Shown here: piece after piece, positions 1 to 7,204 of the stretch | Layout: every line of letters starts with the position of its first letter | Numbering within the stretch: the first letter of the stretch is position 1 | Assembly (NCBI RefSeq): GCF_013363975.1 | Contig: NZ_JABWGN010000017.1 | Location: forward strand, 62,001-126,000 | Reading direction: 5' to 3' | Origin: Nonomuraea montanisoli | Lineage (GTDB): Bacteria > Actinomycetota > Actinomycetes > Streptosporangiales > Streptosporangiaceae | DNA: 64,000 nucleotides | Notes under the pieces: model-generated | The model's input: the letters and a program-made list of their open reading frames with translations, nothing else | The model's database searches: none | What the model was told of the DNA's origin: nothing | Position numbers and translations under genes: made by a program

Positions 1-16
1 GAGGAGAGACTTCAGC

Positions 17-922
17 ATGACCACCGTCGCCACGCCCTGGCGCGGCATCCACGTCGCGTCGGCCCTGCCCTTCACCGACGACCTGTCGGTCGACCACGAC
101 GCGTTCGCCGACCACGTGCGCTTCCTCGCCGCCGGAGGCTGCGACGGCGTGACGCCCAACGGGTCGCTCGGCGAGTACCAGACGCTCACCGACGAGGAGC
201 GGGCCCGCGTCGTCGAGACCGCCGTCCAGGCCGCCCCCTCCGGGTTCGGCGTCATGCCGGGCGTCGCCGCGTACGGCGCGCTGGAGGCCCGCCGCTGGGC
301 CGAGCAGGCGGCCGAGGCCGGGGCCACGTCCGTGCTCCTGCTCCCGCCGAACGCCTTCCGGGCCGAGCGCGAGGCCGTGGTCCACCACTACCGCGAGGTC
401 GCCAAGGCCGGGCTGCCCGTCGTCGCCTACAACAACCCCATCGACACCAAGGTCGACCTGACCCCCGACCTGCTCGCCGAGCTGTTCCACGAGGGCCTGA
501 TCGTCGCGGTCAAGGAGTTCACCGGCGACGTGCGCAGGGCCTACCAGATCGCCGAGCTCGCGCCCGGCCTGGACCTGCTCGTCGGCGCCGACGACGTGCT
601 GCTCGAACTGGGCATCGCCGGGGCGGTCGGCTGGATCGCCGGCTACCCGAACATGATCCCGGAGGCCACGGTCCGCCTCTACCGGCTGGCCACCTCGGGC
701 GACCCCGCCGACCTGGCCGAGGCGGTGCGGATCTACCGCGACCTGCACCCGCTGCTGCGCTGGGACTCCAAGACCGAGTTCGTCCAGTCGATCAAGCTGT
801 CGATGGACATCGCCGGGCTCAAGGGCGGCGCCTGCCGGCCGCCGCGCCTGCCCCTGTCGCCCGAGCTGACCGCCCGCATCACCGCCGACACCGAGGCGGT
901 CATCCGCAAGGGCTACAAGTGA
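17..922 (+). CDS. DapA-family deaminase, probable 1-pyrroline-4-hydroxy-2-carboxylate deaminase
   Basis: A 301-residue member of the dihydrodipicolinate synthase/N-acetylneuraminate lyase family. The Schiff-base lysine is visible as K166 in VAVKEFTGD and the catalytic tyrosine as Y138 in VVAYNNP. Lysine biosynthesis is unlikely because the gene heads an operon with a hydroxyproline epimerase, a three-subunit amino-acid dehydrogenase and a semialdehyde dehydrogenase. In the known trans-4-hydroxy-L-proline pathway a DapA-family enzyme deaminates and dehydrates pyrroline-4-hydroxy-2-carboxylate to 2-oxoglutarate semialdehyde, and that step would otherwise be missing here. The ATG follows GAGGAG at bases 1-6 with suitable spacing. 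The last codon overlaps the GTG of the next gene. The family call is firm; the substrate is inferred from context. Confidence 0.85.
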   Translation: MTTVATPWRGIHVASALPFTDDLSVDHDAFADHVRFLAAGGCDGVTPNGSLGEYQTLTDEERARVVETAVQAAPSGFGVMPGVAAYGALEARRWAEQAAEAGATSVLLLPPNAFRAEREAVVHHYREVAKAGLPVVAYNNPIDTKVDLTPDLLAELFHEGLIVAVKEFTGDVRRAYQIAELAPGLDLLVGADDVLLELGIAGAVGWIAGYPNMIPEATVRLYRLATSGDPADLAEAVRIYRDLHPLLRWDSKTEFVQSIKLSMDIAGLKGGACRPPRLPLSPELTARITADTEAVIRKGYK

Positions 923-1920
923 GATCACGCCGCACCTTCCACGCCGTCGACTCCCACACGGAGGGCATGCCCACCCGTGTGATCGTCGGCGGCGTGGGCG
1001 TGATCCCCGGCGCCACCATGGCCGAGCGCCGGCAGTGGTTCATGGACAACAGCGACGACGTGCGCACGCTGCTCATGTACGAGCCGCGCGGCCACGGCGC
1101 AATGAGCGGCGCGATCCTGCAGCCGCCCACCCGTCCCGACGCCGACTACGGCGTGCTGTTCATCGAAGTCTCCGGGCTGCTGCCGATGTGCGGGCACGGC
1201 ACGATCGGCGTCGCCACCGTCCTCGTCGAGACCGGCATGGTGCCCGTGGTCGAGCCGGTCACCACGATCAGGCTGGACACCCCGGCCGGGCTCGTGGTCG
1301 CGTCCGTGGCGGTCGAGGACGGCGCGGCGACCTCGGTCACCATCGAGAACGTGCCGTCGTTCTCGTACGCGCTGGACCGCGAGGTCGAGGTCCCCGGCTT
1401 CGGCGCGGTGGGCTACGACCTGGCCTTCGGCGGCAACTTCTACGCCGTCGTCGAGCTGGCGGACCTGGGCCTGCCGTTCGACCGCTCGCGCGCCGGCGAC
1501 CTGCTGGCCGCCGGGCTCGCCGTCATGGAGGCCGTCAACGAGCAGGACCGCCCGGTCCACCCCGAGCGCGCCGACATCAACGGGTGCCACCACGTCTACC
1601 TCAAGGCGCCCGGCTCCACGGCGAAGCTGTCCCGCCACGCCATGGCGATCCACCCCGGCTGGTTCGACCGCTCGCCGTGCGGCACCGGCACGAGCGCCCG
1701 GATGGCGCAGCTCCACGCGCGGGGCGAGCTGGCGATCGGGGAGGACTTCGTCAACGAGTCGTTCATCGGCACCCGCTTCACCGGTCGGCTGCTCGGCGAG
1801 ACCACGGTCGCCGGGCTGCCCGCGGTGCTGCCGTCGATCACCGGCCGTGCCTGGGTCACCGGCACCTCGCAGTTCCACCTCGACCCCACCGATCCGTTCC
1901 CCGCGGGGTTCCTGCTGTGA
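919..1920 (+). CDS. Proline racemase family, probable 4-hydroxyproline 2-epimerase
   Basis: A 333-residue proline racemase-family enzyme. Both catalytic cysteines are present, C91 in MCGHGTIG and C254 in RSPCGTGTS, so it should be an epimerase or racemase rather than the trans-3-hydroxyproline dehydratase subgroup, which has Ser/Thr at the first position. In this operon it would convert trans-4-hydroxy-L-proline to cis-4-hydroxy-D-proline, the substrate of the dehydrogenase encoded downstream. The GTG start overlaps the stop of the upstream gene, and the stop overlaps the GTG of the next gene, which implies translational coupling. A true proline racemase is the main alternative, but the dehydrogenase and deaminase neighbours argue for hydroxyproline. 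Confidence 0.87.
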   Translation: MRSRRTFHAVDSHTEGMPTRVIVGGVGVIPGATMAERRQWFMDNSDDVRTLLMYEPRGHGAMSGAILQPPTRPDADYGVLFIEVSGLLPMCGHGTIGVATVLVETGMVPVVEPVTTIRLDTPAGLVVASVAVEDGAATSVTIENVPSFSYALDREVEVPGFGAVGYDLAFGGNFYAVVELADLGLPFDRSRAGDLLAAGLAVMEAVNEQDRPVHPERADINGCHHVYLKAPGSTAKLSRHAMAIHPGWFDRSPCGTGTSARMAQLHARGELAIGEDFVNESFIGTRFTGRLLGETTVAGLPAVLPSITGRAWVTGTSQFHLDPTDPFPAGFLL

Positions 1921-2600
1921 GCCTGTCCCCGGTCCCGGAGCTGCCCGGCATCGGTCCCCGAGAGAACCTCCGGGACCGGATCCGGGCGGCGCTGCGCGCC
2001 GCGATCATCTCCGGCGAGCTGGAGCCCGGCGTCGTCTACTCGGCGCCGGTGCTCGGCACCCAGTTCGGCGTCTCGGCCACCCCCGTGCGGGAGGCCATGC
2101 TCGACCTGGTGAAGGAGGGGCTGGTCGTCCCGCAGCCGAACAAGGGCTTCCGGGTCACGGAGGTCTCGGAGGAGGACCTCGACAACCTGGCCGCCGTGCG
2201 GCTGCTGATCGAGCCGCGCGCCGTGCGGGAGAGCGTCTGCGCCATCCCGGAGGACGACTTCCCCGGGCTGCGCAGGCTCGCCCAGGACATCGTGGACGCC
2301 GCCGAGCGCGGCGACCTGGTCGGCTACGTCGAGGCGGACCACGTCTTCCACCTCACCCTGCTCGGCTACAGCCGCAACCCGGTGCTGGTGGACGTCGTGT
2401 CCGGCCTGCGCGCGCGGACCCGGCTGCTCGGCCTGACCCCGCTGCTGCAGAGCGGCCGGCTGGGCCGCTCGGCCGCCGAGCACCACGAGCTGCTCGACTT
2501 CATCCAGGCCCGCGACCCGGTCGGGGCCGAGCTGATGATGCACCGCCACATCGGCCACGTCCGCGGGCTGTGGGCGGGCGGCGCCGAGGGGGCGACATGA
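1917..2600 (+). CDS. GntR/FadR-family transcriptional regulator of the hydroxyproline operon
   Basis: About 227 residues, starting at a GTG that overlaps the stop of the epimerase gene. The N-terminal third is a GntR winged helix: LRDRIRAALRAAIISGEL, then FGVSATPVREAMLDLVKEGL with the recognition helix. The C-terminal two thirds is an all-helical FCD ligand domain with the expected metal-binding histidines (EADHVFHLTLL, AEHHELL, MMHRHIGHV). FCD regulators commonly sense small organic acids. Its place inside the operon suggests it represses the operon and responds to hydroxyproline or an intermediate; this is inference. Its stop overlaps the ATG of the next gene. Confidence 0.85.
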   Translation: MSLSPVPELPGIGPRENLRDRIRAALRAAIISGELEPGVVYSAPVLGTQFGVSATPVREAMLDLVKEGLVVPQPNKGFRVTEVSEEDLDNLAAVRLLIEPRAVRESVCAIPEDDFPGLRRLAQDIVDAAERGDLVGYVEADHVFHLTLLGYSRNPVLVDVVSGLRARTRLLGLTPLLQSGRLGRSAAEHHELLDFIQARDPVGAELMMHRHIGHVRGLWAGGAEGAT

Positions 2601-3808
2601 CGCCGCAGTGGTTCGGGCGGTCGGCGGCCCGGCGCCGCGGCGGCGCCGACCTCGTCGTCGTCGGCGCCGGCGTGGTGGGGGCGGCGAGCGCGTACTTCGC
2701 CTCGCTCGCCGGGCTGCGGGTGGTCGTCGTCGAGCGCGGCGCCATCGCCGGGGGCACCTCCAGCGCCGGCGAGGGCAACCTGCTCGTCTCCGACAAGGAG
2801 GCCGGCCCCGAGCTCGACCTGGCCCTGTACTCCCAGCGGGTGTGGCGCGAGGACCTCGCCGAGCACGCCGCGCTGTGGGAGTTCGAGGCCAAGGGCGGCC
2901 TGGTCGTCGCGGCCTCGGAGCCGAGCGTGGCGGCGCTGCGCGAGCTCGGCGACCACCAGCGCCGGCACGGCGTCGAGGTCCGCGACGTCGCGCGGGAGGA
3001 GCTGCGCGACTACGAACCGCACCTGTCGCCGGAGCTCGCCGGGGCGGCCTTCTACCCGCAGGACGCCCAGGTCCAGCCCATGCTGGTGGTGGCCCACCTG
3101 CTCCGCCTGGCCCGGGGGCTGGGGACGGAGGTGCGCACCGGTACCGAGGTGACGGGGTTCCTGCGCGACGGCGAGCGGGTGACGGGCGTGCGCACCACCG
3201 GCGGCGACATCCCCGCCGGGGCGGTGCTCAACGCGGCGGGCACGTGGGCCGGCGCCGTGGCCGGCCTGGCCGGGGTGCGCGTCCCCGTGCTGCCCCGGCG
3301 CGGGTTCATCCTGGTCACCCAGCCCATGCCGCCTCGCACGGTCCGGCACAAGGTCTACGCCGCCGAGTACGTGGGCGACGTGGCCAGCTCCGACGCCGCC
3401 CTGCAGACCTCGCCCGTGGTCGAGGGCACCGACAGCGGCACGATCCTCATCGGCGCCTCCCGGGAGCGCGTCGGCTTCGACCGCACGGTGTCCGTCGAGG
3501 CGATCAGCGCCCTCGCCGCCAAGGCGATCGCGCTGTTCCCGATGCTGCGCGAGGTCCGCGCCATGCGCACCTACCTCGGCTTCCGGCCGTACTGCCCGGA
3601 CCACCTGCCCGTCATCGGGCCCGACCCGCGCGCGCCCGGCCTGTGGCACGCCTGCGGCCACGAGGGCGCCGGCATCGGGCTGTCCACCGGCACCGGCAAG
3701 CTCGTCGCGCAGGCCCTCACGGGACGCGCCCCCGACCTCGACCTCAAGCCGTTCGCCCCCGACCGCTTCCCGGACACCGAGCCGGACACCGAGGAGGTGC
3801 CCCAGTGA
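2597..3808 (+). CDS. FAD-dependent D-hydroxyproline dehydrogenase, beta-type subunit (DadA-like)
   Basis: A 403-residue D-amino-acid oxidase/dehydrogenase fold protein. A Rossmann FAD-binding motif GAGVVG is at residues 23-28, followed by a strand ending in VVVVERG. The C-terminal FAD-contact segment ends in HACGHEGAGIGLSTGTGKLVA, as in DadA and sarcosine oxidase beta subunits. The two genes that follow encode a small [2Fe-2S] protein and an FAD/NAD(P) protein with a BFD-like iron-sulfur tail. This composition matches heteromeric D-hydroxyproline dehydrogenases such as Pseudomonas LhpBEF. It would oxidise cis-4-hydroxy-D-proline to pyrroline-4-hydroxy-2-carboxylate. ATG overlaps the previous stop (ATGA). 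Confidence 0.83.
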   Translation: MTPQWFGRSAARRRGGADLVVVGAGVVGAASAYFASLAGLRVVVVERGAIAGGTSSAGEGNLLVSDKEAGPELDLALYSQRVWREDLAEHAALWEFEAKGGLVVAASEPSVAALRELGDHQRRHGVEVRDVAREELRDYEPHLSPELAGAAFYPQDAQVQPMLVVAHLLRLARGLGTEVRTGTEVTGFLRDGERVTGVRTTGGDIPAGAVLNAAGTWAGAVAGLAGVRVPVLPRRGFILVTQPMPPRTVRHKVYAAEYVGDVASSDAALQTSPVVEGTDSGTILIGASRERVGFDRTVSVEAISALAAKAIALFPMLREVRAMRTYLGFRPYCPDHLPVIGPDPRAPGLWHACGHEGAGIGLSTGTGKLVAQALTGRAPDLDLKPFAPDRFPDTEPDTEEVPQ

Positions 3809-4128
3809 CCCACCGGATGACCTTCCGCGGGGCCGCCGTCCCCGCCGAGCCCGGCCAGAGCGTCGGCGCCGCCCTGGTCGCGGCGGGGATCCTCGACTGG
3901 CGCACCACGCGCAGGGCGGGCCGGCCCCGCGGCCTGTTCTGCGGCATCGGCGTCTGCTTCGACTGCCTGATCACGATCGACGGCGTGCCGGACCGCCGCG
4001 CCTGCCTGGTCCCGGCCGCCGACGGCATGCGGCTCGGCGACTCCCCGCAGGACCACTTGGCGGAGGACGGCTCCGCGCGGGACTCGCGTGACGCTTCTCA
4101 AGGAGGTGGCCGTGGCGAGGACGCATGA
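3805..4128 (+). CDS. Small [2Fe-2S] subunit of the D-hydroxyproline dehydrogenase
   Basis: A 107-residue ferredoxin-like protein starting at a GTG that overlaps the previous stop. The four cluster ligands are C46, C51, C54 and C67 (C-x4-C-x2-C-x12-C), the plant-type pattern also seen in the small subunits of multi-subunit sarcosine and hydroxyproline dehydrogenases. It probably passes electrons between the FAD subunit upstream and the FAD/BFD subunit downstream. The last 16 or so residues are rich in D, S, R and G and probably disordered. This tail overlaps the ribosome binding site and start of the next gene. Confidence 0.83.
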   Translation: MTHRMTFRGAAVPAEPGQSVGAALVAAGILDWRTTRRAGRPRGLFCGIGVCFDCLITIDGVPDRRACLVPAADGMRLGDSPQDHLAEDGSARDSRDASQGGGRGEDA

Positions 4129-5572
4129 CGTCGCCGTGGTCGGCGCCGGCCCGGCCGGTCTGGCCGCCGCCGTCGAGGCGGCCGAGGCCGGGCTCGACGT
4201 GGCGCTGGTCGACGGCGCCGCACAGCCCGGCGGCCAGTACTGGCGGCACTACGACGAGCGGCACGCCCGGCCGGACGACCGGGACGGCCACCACGGCTGG
4301 CCCGTCTTCACCGGGCTCCGCGAGCGCCTGCGCGCCGAGCGCTCCGCCGGCCGCGTCCGCTACCTGCCCGGCCGCCAGGTCTACCTCGTCACCCGGGACG
4401 AGGCCGGCGCGTTCACCCTCCGCACCACCGCCTCGCTCGGGGAGCCCGAGGCGGACGCGGCCGGGGAGGTCACGGCCCGGACGCTGATCCTCTGCACCGG
4501 GGGATACGACCGGCAACTGCCCGTGCCCGGCTGGGACCTGCCCGGGGTGATGACCGCCGGGGGAGTGCAGGCCCTGCTCAAGGGACATCGCGTGCTCGCG
4601 GGCAGGCGCGCCGTGGTCGCCGGCACCGGGCCGTTCCTGCTGCCGGTCGCCACCGGTCTCGCGCGGGCCGGGGCGTCCGTCGAGGCCGTAGCCGAGGCCA
4701 ACGGCACGCTCGGCTGGCTGCGCGACCCCGTGGGGGCCGCCTCCGTCCCGGGCAAGGCCGTCGAGGCGGCGCAGTACGCGGCGCTGATGGCCCGCCATCG
4801 CATCCCGTACCGCACCAGGACCGTGGTCACCCGGATCCTCGGCCAGGACAGGGTCGAGGCGGTGCGGATCAGCCGCGTCGACCGGGACGGCCGCCCGGCC
4901 GGACCGGTCAAGGAGATCGCGGCCGACCTCGTCGCCCTCGGCTGGGGCTTCACCCCGTCGCTGGAACTCGCGCTCATGCTCGGCGCCGACACCAGGAAGG
5001 ACGTCGACGGCTCCCTCGTCGTGGCCGTGGACGGCTTCCAGCGCAGCAGCGTCGAAGGCGTGTACGTCGCCGGCGAGGCGACCGGGGTGGGCGGGGCCGT
5101 CCTGGCCACGCAGGAGGGCCGCCTCAGCGCCCTCGCCCTCGCGCGCTCGCTCGGCCGCCCGGCCGTCCCGGGCCGGATGGGCCGGCTGCGGGCGGCGATC
5201 GGCCGCGGGCGCAGGTTCGCGGCGGCCATGCACCGGACGTACGCCGTGCCGAGCGCCTGGACGGAATGGCTGGAGGAGCGCACGCTCGTCTGCCGGTGCG
5301 AGGAGGTCTCCTACGGCGACCTCCGCCGGGCGCACGACGACCTCGGCGCCCACGACCCCCGCACCCTGAAGATGCTGGCCAGGCCGGGCATGGGCTGGTG
5401 CCAGGGACGGGTGTGCGGCTTCGCCACCGCGGGCATCGCGGCCTGCCTGAACCGCCGCGAGACCACCGCCGAGGACCTGCGCCCGCTGTCCACCCGCAGC
5501 CTGGCGGCCCCGGTGACCCTGGGCGAGCTAGCCGCGCTCGACCGCTCGCGCGATGCGCAAGACGATCAGTGA
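4112..5572 (+). CDS. FAD/NAD(P)-binding D-hydroxyproline dehydrogenase, alpha-type subunit with BFD-like domain
   Basis: About 486 residues. The GTG at 4112 follows AAGGAGG at 4100-4106 and is preferred over an in-frame GTG at 4088. The first dinucleotide motif GAGPAG is at residues 11-16, and a second nucleotide-binding segment is GTGPFLLPVATGLARAG. The C-terminal 100 residues carry a BFD-like [2Fe-2S] module with C394-x-C396 and C430-x4-C435. This matches the alpha subunit of heteromeric D-hydroxyproline, opine or sarcosine-type dehydrogenases. It overlaps the small iron-sulfur gene by 17 bases. The electron acceptor cannot be read from sequence. Confidence 0.83.
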   Translation: MARTHDVAVVGAGPAGLAAAVEAAEAGLDVALVDGAAQPGGQYWRHYDERHARPDDRDGHHGWPVFTGLRERLRAERSAGRVRYLPGRQVYLVTRDEAGAFTLRTTASLGEPEADAAGEVTARTLILCTGGYDRQLPVPGWDLPGVMTAGGVQALLKGHRVLAGRRAVVAGTGPFLLPVATGLARAGASVEAVAEANGTLGWLRDPVGAASVPGKAVEAAQYAALMARHRIPYRTRTVVTRILGQDRVEAVRISRVDRDGRPAGPVKEIAADLVALGWGFTPSLELALMLGADTRKDVDGSLVVAVDGFQRSSVEGVYVAGEATGVGGAVLATQEGRLSALALARSLGRPAVPGRMGRLRAAIGRGRRFAAAMHRTYAVPSAWTEWLEERTLVCRCEEVSYGDLRRAHDDLGAHDPRTLKMLARPGMGWCQGRVCGFATAGIAACLNRRETTAEDLRPLSTRSLAAPVTLGELAALDRSRDAQDDQ

Positions 5573-5595
5573 TACGACCGACGAAAGAGGACGAG

Positions 5596-7134
5596 ATGGG
5601 CAACGCCGTGCTGAGCGTGGACCCGCGTACCGGGGAGCCCCGCAAGCGCGTCGCGACGGAGTCGACACCCCAGGACGTCGACCGGGCGGTGCGCGCGGCG
5701 GCCGCCGCGACGGAGGCCCTCGCGGACCGCGCCGCGCGCGCCGAGCTGCTCCGCGCCGCCGCCGCGCTCCTGGAGGACGCCGCCGACGAGATCATCACGA
5801 CCGCCGACGCGGAGTCCGCGCTCGGCCGGCCGCGCCTGACCGGCGAGCTCGCGCGCACCTGCTACCAGTTGCGCGCCTTCGCGGACGTGGCCGAGTCCGG
5901 CGCCCACCTCGACGTGATCATCGACCACGCCGACCCGGACGCCACACCCGCGCCCCGGCCGGACCTGCGCCGCTACAAGGTGCCCCTGGGCGTCGTCGCG
6001 GTCTTCGCCGCGAGCAACTTCCCGCTGGCCTTCAGCGTGCCCGGCGGCGACACCGCGAGCGCGCTGGCCGCGGGCTGCCCCGTCGTGGTCAAGGCGCACC
6101 CGGACCACCCGGCCACCAGCGTCCTGTGCGCCCGCCTCCTGCGCGCGGCGGCGGTCAAGGCCGGGCTGCCGGAGGACGTGGTGGGCCTGGTCCACGGCTT
6201 CGACGCGGGGCCCGAGCTGGTCCGCCACCCGCTGACGGCGGCGGTGGGCTTCACCGGGTCGGTGCGCGGCGGCCGGGCCCTGTACGACATCGCCTGCTCC
6301 CGGCCCCGGCCGATCCCGTTCCACGGCGAGCTGGGCAGCCTCAACCCGGTGGTGGTGACGGAGCGCGCGGCCGAGACCCGGGCCGCCGAGATCGGGGCCG
6401 GCCTGGCCGCCTCCTACACCCAGGGGCTCGGCCAGTTCTGCGTCAAGCCCGGCCTCGTGCTGCTCCCGGAGGGCCCGGCGGGCGACGCCGTCGTCCAGGC
6501 GGCCGTGTCGGCCGCGGTGCCCTCGGGGCCGCTGCTCGACCCGCGCATGCGGCAGGCGTTCCTGGCCGGGGTCCGCGAACGGGCCGCGCTGCCCGGCGTA
6601 CGGGAGGTACTGGCGGCCGGTGAGGCGGACGGCGACGGAGAGGCGCCGCTCGCGGTGCGGCCCGGCATGCTGACCGTGGCGGCGGCGCGGCTCGCCGGCG
6701 GCGGGGAGCACGAGGAGCTGCTGGAGGAGTGCTTCGGGCCCGTCACCGTCCTGGCCCGCTACGGCTCGCCCGAGGAGCGTGACGCGGTGCTGGACGCCCT
6801 GCCCGGCAACCTCACGGCGACCGCGCACCTCGCGGCGGACGAGGGCGCGGACGGGGACGCGGCCGGCCTGGTGGCCAGATTGAGCGGGCTGGCCGGGCGC
6901 GTCGTCGTGGACGGCTGGCCCACCGGCGTGACGGTCGCCCCGGCCATGCAGCACGGCGGCCCCTACCCGGCCTCCACCAGCGGCTCCACCTCCGTGGGCA
7001 GCACCGCGATCGAGCGCTGGCTGCGACCGGTCTGCTTCCAGAACACCCCGGACGCCCTGCTTCCCCCGGAGCTGCGCGAGGCCAACCCGCTGGGCGTGCC
7101 GCGCACGGTCGACGGCGTTCACCTGCCGTCGTAG
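5596..7134 (+). CDS. Aldehyde dehydrogenase, probable 2-oxoglutarate semialdehyde dehydrogenase
   Basis: A 512-residue aldehyde dehydrogenase of the NADP-dependent subgroup that includes 2,5-dioxovalerate dehydrogenases. Key residues are visible: oxyanion N141 in ASNFPLAFS, general base E245 in FHGELGS and nucleophile C282 in GQFCVKPG. The last step of hydroxyproline catabolism is oxidation of 2-oxoglutarate semialdehyde to 2-oxoglutarate, so this enzyme closes the pathway and feeds the TCA cycle. The ATG has an AAAGAGG-type ribosome binding site at 5584-5590 and lies 23 bases after the preceding stop. It is the last gene of the operon; a GC-rich hairpin follows at 7157-7181. Confidence 0.85.
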   Translation: MGNAVLSVDPRTGEPRKRVATESTPQDVDRAVRAAAAATEALADRAARAELLRAAAALLEDAADEIITTADAESALGRPRLTGELARTCYQLRAFADVAESGAHLDVIIDHADPDATPAPRPDLRRYKVPLGVVAVFAASNFPLAFSVPGGDTASALAAGCPVVVKAHPDHPATSVLCARLLRAAAVKAGLPEDVVGLVHGFDAGPELVRHPLTAAVGFTGSVRGGRALYDIACSRPRPIPFHGELGSLNPVVVTERAAETRAAEIGAGLAASYTQGLGQFCVKPGLVLLPEGPAGDAVVQAAVSAAVPSGPLLDPRMRQAFLAGVRERAALPGVREVLAAGEADGDGEAPLAVRPGMLTVAAARLAGGGEHEELLEECFGPVTVLARYGSPEERDAVLDALPGNLTATAHLAADEGADGDAAGLVARLSGLAGRVVVDGWPTGVTVAPAMQHGGPYPASTSGSTSVGSTAIERWLRPVCFQNTPDALLPPELREANPLGVPRTVDGVHLPS

Positions 7135-7156
7135 CCGGTCCGTCGAGTCGTCTAGC

Positions 7157-7181
7157 GCCCGCCTGATCGAGAGCGGCGGGC
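7157..7181. terminator. GC-rich hairpin between convergent genes
   Basis: A perfect 7-base-pair stem (GCCCGCC / GGCGGGC) with an 11-base loop lies between the convergent aldehyde dehydrogenase and kinase genes. There is no U tract, as is common for actinomycete intrinsic terminators. It could serve both directions. Function is inferred from position and structure. Confidence 0.4.
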
Positions 7182-7204
7182 ACCTCGCGTGACGGCTGGA
7201 GGCA

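Noticed and set aside
925..1878. Long open frame on the minus strand opposite the epimerase gene
   Set aside because: High-GC genes leave shadow frames on the other strand. This one lies fully opposite a gene with clear catalytic motifs and itself resembles no family.
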